This document shows, in pieces, positions 13,701 to 16,642 of a stretch of 16,642 nucleotides of DNA. The stretch is taken from NCBI GenBank assembly GCA_023417985.1, contig JAEZDV010000246.1, positions 1 through 16,642 on the forward strand, read 5' to 3'. The position numbers were made by a program, and so were the translations under genes. The notes beneath the pieces are model-generated. The model was given only the letters and a program-made list of their open reading frames with translations. It was not told where the DNA came from and searched no databases. Position 1 is the stretch's first letter, and every line of letters starts with the position of its first letter. This DNA is from Actinomycetes bacterium. GTDB lineage: Bacteria; Actinomycetota; Actinomycetes; Mycobacteriales; Mycobacteriaceae.

Positions 13701-14534
13701 CTATCGGCCGGCAAACACAGCACGGCCGCCCGAGAGAACGGCACCGGCGTCGGTGGTGACGTCGAAGCGGACGTCACCGGCATCGCCCCACGCGCGGATC
13801 TCGGCGACGTCCCCCGGGAAGACGGGAGCCGCGAACCGGCCGGACAATGCGGTGAGATCGGCCGGATGAGCGCCGAGCGCCCGCGCGAGCGGCAGGGTGG
13901 TCGCTGCCAGCGTGCAGAGCCCGTGCATGATCGGCCGTGGTTGCCCGATGCGGGCGGCAGCCTCGGGATCGATGTGGATGTGGTGCCGGTCGCCGGTGAG
14001 CCGGTAGAGGACTGCCTGCTCGGCCCGGGTGGTCAGGGTTGCGGTCACCTCGGGTTCACCGTCCGGGTGGGCGGGCGCCGACGGCCCGCGCTCTCCCCCG
14101 AATCCGCCGGCTCCCGGCGCGAACAGCGACCACGTGGCGACGAAGAAGTCGCTCTCCACGACGACCTCGAACACGGCGGCGCGGCCCTTGTCCCACACCT
14201 CCCCGACGCGGGCGGTCATCGTGATGCTTCCCGAACGCGGCAGCGGCGCCCGAACCTCGAGATTCTGGGAACCGTGGAGTGCGGTCTTCGTATCGAACGC
14301 CCCGAGGGCCCCGAGGGCGTCGGGCGCCCACTGGGCCAGGGTCAGAGCGAACGTCGGCAGAACCCGCAGACGCTCCTCGAACACGAGGTCGAGATCGGTG
14401 GCGTCGGCTCCGACCGCCAGCGCGTACAGAATGGCGTCGCGCTCGTCGTAGTCGACCGTTCGGGTGCCGAGGTCGGCACCGCGCCAGTTTGCCGGCGTCG
14501 TCGCATCGGTCGTGGTTACGGCGTGTGTGGGCAT
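13701..14534 (-). CDS. MaoC-like (hydratase 2 type) enoyl-CoA hydratase
   Basis: This 277-residue double hot-dog protein has the length of stand-alone hydratase 2 enzymes. The hydratase 2 motif is at about 177-208: YRLTGDRHHIHIDPEAA followed by PIMHGLCTLA. The catalytic Asp182 and His187 are present. The usual Asn of the D-x-N-P-x-H motif is His184 and the Pro is His185. The N-terminal half has the degenerate hot-dog with HGSQNLEV near 87. Such enzymes add water to 2-enoyl-CoA to give the (R)-3-hydroxyacyl-CoA; steroid side-chain enoyl-CoA is the likely substrate here. ATG 14534 follows AAAGGA by 9 bases. It is divergent from the second ligase and has its own terminator. The Asn-to-His change could mean altered activity or a distinct subfamily. 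Confidence 0.83.
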   Translation of the reverse strand: MPTHAVTTTDATTPANWRGADLGTRTVDYDERDAILYALAVGADATDLDLVFEERLRVLPTFALTLAQWAPDALGALGAFDTKTALHGSQNLEVRAPLPRSGSITMTARVGEVWDKGRAAVFEVVVESDFFVATWSLFAPGAGGFGGERGPSAPAHPDGEPEVTATLTTRAEQAVLYRLTGDRHHIHIDPEAAARIGQPRPIMHGLCTLAATTLPLARALGAHPADLTALSGRFAAPVFPGDVAEIRAWGDAGDVRFDVTTDAGAVLSGGRAVFAGR

Positions 14535-14684
14535 CGTTTCGTGTCCTTTCCCAGGCGTGCCGTTCGCACGCTAGGCACCGTGTCGGCACGGGTCACCAGG
14601 CATCCCACTGACCGGTACATTCGAACGTCGGTTGTAACGGCGTGAGAGATTCTTGCGATCCGCGGGCCAGTAGGAGGGGAAGTC
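14535..14684. promoter_or_regulatory. Divergent maoC/ligase control region
   Basis: About 150 bases carry the promoters of two divergent units. TTCGAAC-GTCG-GTTGTAA (14620-14637) is an imperfect dyad, 5 of 7 positions pairing, of the general AAC-N-GTT kind bound by TetR-family steroid regulators. Its spacer is four bases, not the two of the KstR motif. CGTGCCG (14556-14562) with CGGCACG (14584-14590) is a perfect but widely spaced inverted repeat. No confident -10 or -35 box could be assigned. Confidence 0.4.
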
Positions 14685-14774
14685 GTGCAGCGTGCAGGAA
14701 CGCCGGGGAGCCGCCGGTCGGTGACGACCCGGCCGGTTCGGGGGTCGCGACCCCGGGTCGACGGTGTGCGATGA
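14685..14774 (+). CDS. Possible 29-residue leader ORF upstream of the ligase
   Basis: GTG 14685 follows a near-ideal ribosome site, TAGGAGGGGA (14671-14680), with about 5 bases between. It opens a 29-codon frame ending in TGA at 14772-14774, which overlaps the ligase ATG (14771-14773) as ATGA. The peptide is rich in Arg, Gly and Pro and has no recognisable domain. The ligase start itself has no good ribosome site, so translation may reach it by coupling from this ORF. The alternative is that the strong site serves nothing, or the ligase is longer: GTG 14642 is in its frame but 30 bases upstream of this site. Expression is not demonstrated. Confidence 0.4.
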   Translation: MQRAGTPGSRRSVTTRPVRGSRPRVDGVR

Positions 14775-16453
14775 GCATCCCGCCCGATCCCTTCCCGTTC
14801 CTGGAACAACTCACCTCACGACTCACGGGCCCGGGCGGCGAGTTCGAGATCGTGATGGACGAGGTCCTCGGTACCTCGATGCCGGTCATGCGCAGACGGA
14901 ACCGTGCTGTGGCCGATCTGCTGTCGCAGTCCCTCGCTTGGGGTGACCGCGAGTACCTCGTCACGCTCGATCGCCGCATCACCTTCGGGGAGAACGCGCG
15001 GGAGGCATACGCCCTCGCCGCCGCGCTGCGCGAACGCTACGGCGTGCGCCCGGGAGATCGGGTGGCAATCCTGTCGGCGAACAGACCCGAGTGGGTCACG
15101 GTGTTCTGGGCGACCCAGGCGCTCGGTGCCATCACGGTCGGCCTCAACGCATGGTGGGTGCAGCCCGAACTCGAGTTCGGGATCCACAACTCGCGCCCTC
15201 GGATCGTCTTCGTCGACAGTCCCCGCGTCGAACCGGTCACCGGCATCGTCAGGGGCGACACCGTGGTGTTGTCTGTCGAAACCGACCTTCCCCGACTGAT
15301 CGCGGAGTTCGACGGGCGCCAGCCCCCACCCCCGAGAATCGACGAGGACGACCCTGCCGTCCTGCTGTACACCTCCGGCACGAGCGGAGACCCCAAGGGG
15401 GCCTTGCACTCCCAGCGCAACCTCCTGGCAGTTGTCGACTACCAGCGTTATACGGAAGCGATCCAGCGGATCTGGACCGGCGAAACGTACGACCGCGATG
15501 CCCCCTCCGACTCCCGGTACCTGCTGACATCGTCGCTGTTCCACATCACGAGCCTGCACAACACGATCGTGCCGAGGCTGGCGATGGGAAGCACCGTGGT
15601 GATGAATCAGGGATGGTTCGACGTCCATCGGGTTCTCGAGTTCATCGAGCGCGAGCAGATCACGCATTGGCTTGCCGTGCCGTCGATGGCGGCGCGCATG
15701 CTGGAAGACGAGGACCTCGATCGGTACGACCTGACGTCGCTGACGCGGTTCACGCTCTCGTCGGAGCCCTCCACACCGGAGTTCAAACAGCGACTGCGCG
15801 AGCAACTCCCGTTCGGACTGCACGCCATGGTCGACAGCTACTCCATCACCGAGTGCAGTACATCGATCGCCGTCGCCAGCGCGCAGGAACTCGAGCACCA
15901 TCCCGGCACCGTCGGCACACCCGTCCTCACCGTCAGTCTGGAGATCCGCGACAAGTACGGCGAGTGGCTGCCCGACGGCCACGTCGGCGAGGTGTGCGTC
16001 CGTAGTCCGTTCGTCATGCTCGGATACTGGGACGACGAGAAGGCCACCGCCGAAGCGATCACTCCGGACCGCTGGCTTCGGACCGGTGATTTCGGCGTGG
16101 TCGAGGACGGCAGGCTGCGACTGGTCGGCCGTCGCGCGGATCTCATCCATCAGAACGGCGAGAACATCTACCCGTCCGAGGTCGAGCGGGTGCTGTCGCA
16201 GCATCCCGCCGTGCGTGAGTGCCTGGTCACGGGGACACCGCACGCCGATTGGGGACAGGAAGTCGTCGCCGTGGTCGTCCTCGTCCCGGGATCGACGGTC
16301 ACCGAAGAGGATCTGACGAAGTTCGCCGCCGAGCACCTCGCCTACTTCAAGGTGCCCACCCGGTGGCGGTTCACCCATGATCTGCTGCCGCGCAACTCCA
16401 CCGGGAAGATCGTCCGGAAGGGCTGGCGCGGTACCCGCGGACCGGATCTGTGA
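14771..16453 (+). CDS. Acyl-CoA synthetase (AMP-forming), second ligase
   Basis: This 560-residue adenylate-forming ligase carries P-loop LLYTSGTSGDPKG near 198-210, SYSITECST (the adenine/acyl turn), and LRTGDFGVVEDG. The hinge is VGRRADLIHQNGENIYPSEVE and the catalytic lysine is Lys546 in NSTGK. It should activate a carboxylic acid to its CoA ester; the context suggests a steroid side-chain or nucleus-derived acid. It is clearly different from the other ligase in this window. ATG 14771 is chosen since the residues after it match a normal N-terminus, while the extension to GTG 14642 is Arg/Gly-rich and unlike the family. The start overlaps the end of a possible leader ORF by four bases. It is divergent from maoC, and its 3' end is followed at once by a terminator. 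Confidence 0.86.
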   Translation: MSIPPDPFPFLEQLTSRLTGPGGEFEIVMDEVLGTSMPVMRRRNRAVADLLSQSLAWGDREYLVTLDRRITFGENAREAYALAAALRERYGVRPGDRVAILSANRPEWVTVFWATQALGAITVGLNAWWVQPELEFGIHNSRPRIVFVDSPRVEPVTGIVRGDTVVLSVETDLPRLIAEFDGRQPPPPRIDEDDPAVLLYTSGTSGDPKGALHSQRNLLAVVDYQRYTEAIQRIWTGETYDRDAPSDSRYLLTSSLFHITSLHNTIVPRLAMGSTVVMNQGWFDVHRVLEFIEREQITHWLAVPSMAARMLEDEDLDRYDLTSLTRFTLSSEPSTPEFKQRLREQLPFGLHAMVDSYSITECSTSIAVASAQELEHHPGTVGTPVLTVSLEIRDKYGEWLPDGHVGEVCVRSPFVMLGYWDDEKATAEAITPDRWLRTGDFGVVEDGRLRLVGRRADLIHQNGENIYPSEVERVLSQHPAVRECLVTGTPHADWGQEVVAVVVLVPGSTVTEEDLTKFAAEHLAYFKVPTRWRFTHDLLPRNSTGKIVRKGWRGTRGPDL

Positions 16454-16455
16454 CC

Positions 16456-16498
16456 GTCCGGGTGGTTCCTGCTGCTACTGCGCGGGAACCACCCGGAC
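16456..16498. terminator. Terminator between convergent ligase and thiolase genes
   Basis: A perfect 14-bp stem, GTCCGGGTGGTTCC (16456-16469) with GGAACCACCCGGAC (16485-16498), and a 15-base loop begin 2 bases after the ligase stop. They lie 17 bases beyond the thiolase stop on the other strand. There is no T-run on either side, so efficiency may depend on the stem alone. Its place between convergent genes fits a bidirectional terminator. Confidence 0.75.
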
Positions 16499-16515
16499 AC
16501 TCATCCGGTACGGGA

Positions 16516-16642
16516 TCAGCTCAGGCGTTCGAGCACCATCGCCATACCCTGACCACCACCGACACACATCGTCTCCACACCGAACTGCTTGTCCTGCTCA
16601 CGCAGATTGTTCAGCAGCGTGTTCGTGATCCGCGCACCCGTC
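16516..16642 (-). CDS. Thiolase (acetyl-CoA acyltransferase), C-terminal part only
   Basis: Reading leftward from the right edge, 41 residues precede a TGA stop at 16516-16518. They read TGARITNTLLNNL and then ETMCVGGGQGMAMVLERLS. The C-x-G-x-G block (CVGGGQG) is the thiolase C-terminal signature containing the second catalytic cysteine, and GARI is the segment after the catalytic His region. Thiolases cleave 3-ketoacyl-CoA with CoA to release acetyl-CoA or propionyl-CoA, the last step of each beta-oxidation round. The sequence recalls FadA5/FadA6-type steroid thiolases, but too little is visible to choose. It is convergent with the ligase gene. Most of the gene lies outside the window. Confidence 0.85.
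   Translation of the reverse strand, partial: TGARITNTLLNNLREQDKQFGVETMCVGGGQGMAMVLERLS

Noticed and set aside
11860..13869. A 669-codon open frame on the plus strand
   Set aside because: It lies antisense to the first acyl-CoA synthetase, which has every expected motif. The plus-strand translation is Gly/Asp/Val-rich without a domain.
14620..14637. A KstR-type operator
   Set aside because: The dyad has AAC and GTT halves but a four-base spacer. The KstR motif as I know it has two bases between them, so I list it only as a possible TetR-type site.
14816..16378. A 520-codon open frame on the minus strand
   Set aside because: It is antisense to the second acyl-CoA synthetase, with no motif of its own.

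Overview
This is a high-GC actinobacterial window. The protein families, the KshA/KshB pair and the GC-rich third codon positions point to Rhodococcus or a close relative in the Mycobacteriales. It is a densely packed steroid-catabolism locus with two partial genes at the edges, and no RNA genes, insertion sequences or CRISPR arrays were seen. The substrate cannot be read from the sequence. Nucleus-degrading enzymes next to two CoA ligases, a hydratase and a thiolase suggest a steroid with an acidic side chain, for example of bile-acid type; this is inference.

Layout. (1) Positions 1-5053, minus strand, in transcription order: an IclR regulator, an HsaD-like C-C hydrolase, a divergent HsaA-like flavin monooxygenase, an HsaC-like extradiol dioxygenase, and a second monooxygenase closer to HsaA that runs off the left edge. 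This is the ring-A hydroxylation, cleavage and hydrolysis module. (2) Positions 5298-9216, plus strand: an Old Yellow Enzyme family reductase divergent from iclR, a DHA2-type MFS transporter ending at a strong terminator, and the reductase KshB. (3) Positions 9303-13575, minus strand: an acyl-CoA synthetase, a relic of a ketosteroid-isomerase-like gene, the oxygenase KshA, an 89-residue cysteine-bearing protein and an SDR. (4) Positions 13701-14534, minus strand: a MaoC-like hydratase with its own terminator. (5) Positions 14685-16453, plus strand: a possible 29-codon leader ORF and a second acyl-CoA synthetase. (6) Position 16516 to the edge, minus strand: the C-terminus of a thiolase.

How it fits together. 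From known pathways, KshA with KshB 9-alpha-hydroxylates a 3-ketosteroid. With a 1-dehydrogenase not in this window, this opens ring B to a phenolic 9,10-seco compound. An HsaA-type monooxygenase makes the catechol (its flavin reductase HsaB is not here), HsaC cleaves it by meta cleavage, and HsaD hydrolyses the product. The ligases, MaoC protein and thiolase are typical side-chain or ring-fragment beta-oxidation enzymes. The OYE reductase, SDR and MFS protein look like substrate-specific additions.

Most notable: the two unlike HsaA-type oxygenases around one dioxygenase, the isomerase relic in frame behind a single TGA after the first ligase, the unknown cysteine protein coupled to kshA, and a leader ORF with a strong ribosome site overlapping the second ligase start. 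No wholly new system is demonstrated; these are the places to look.
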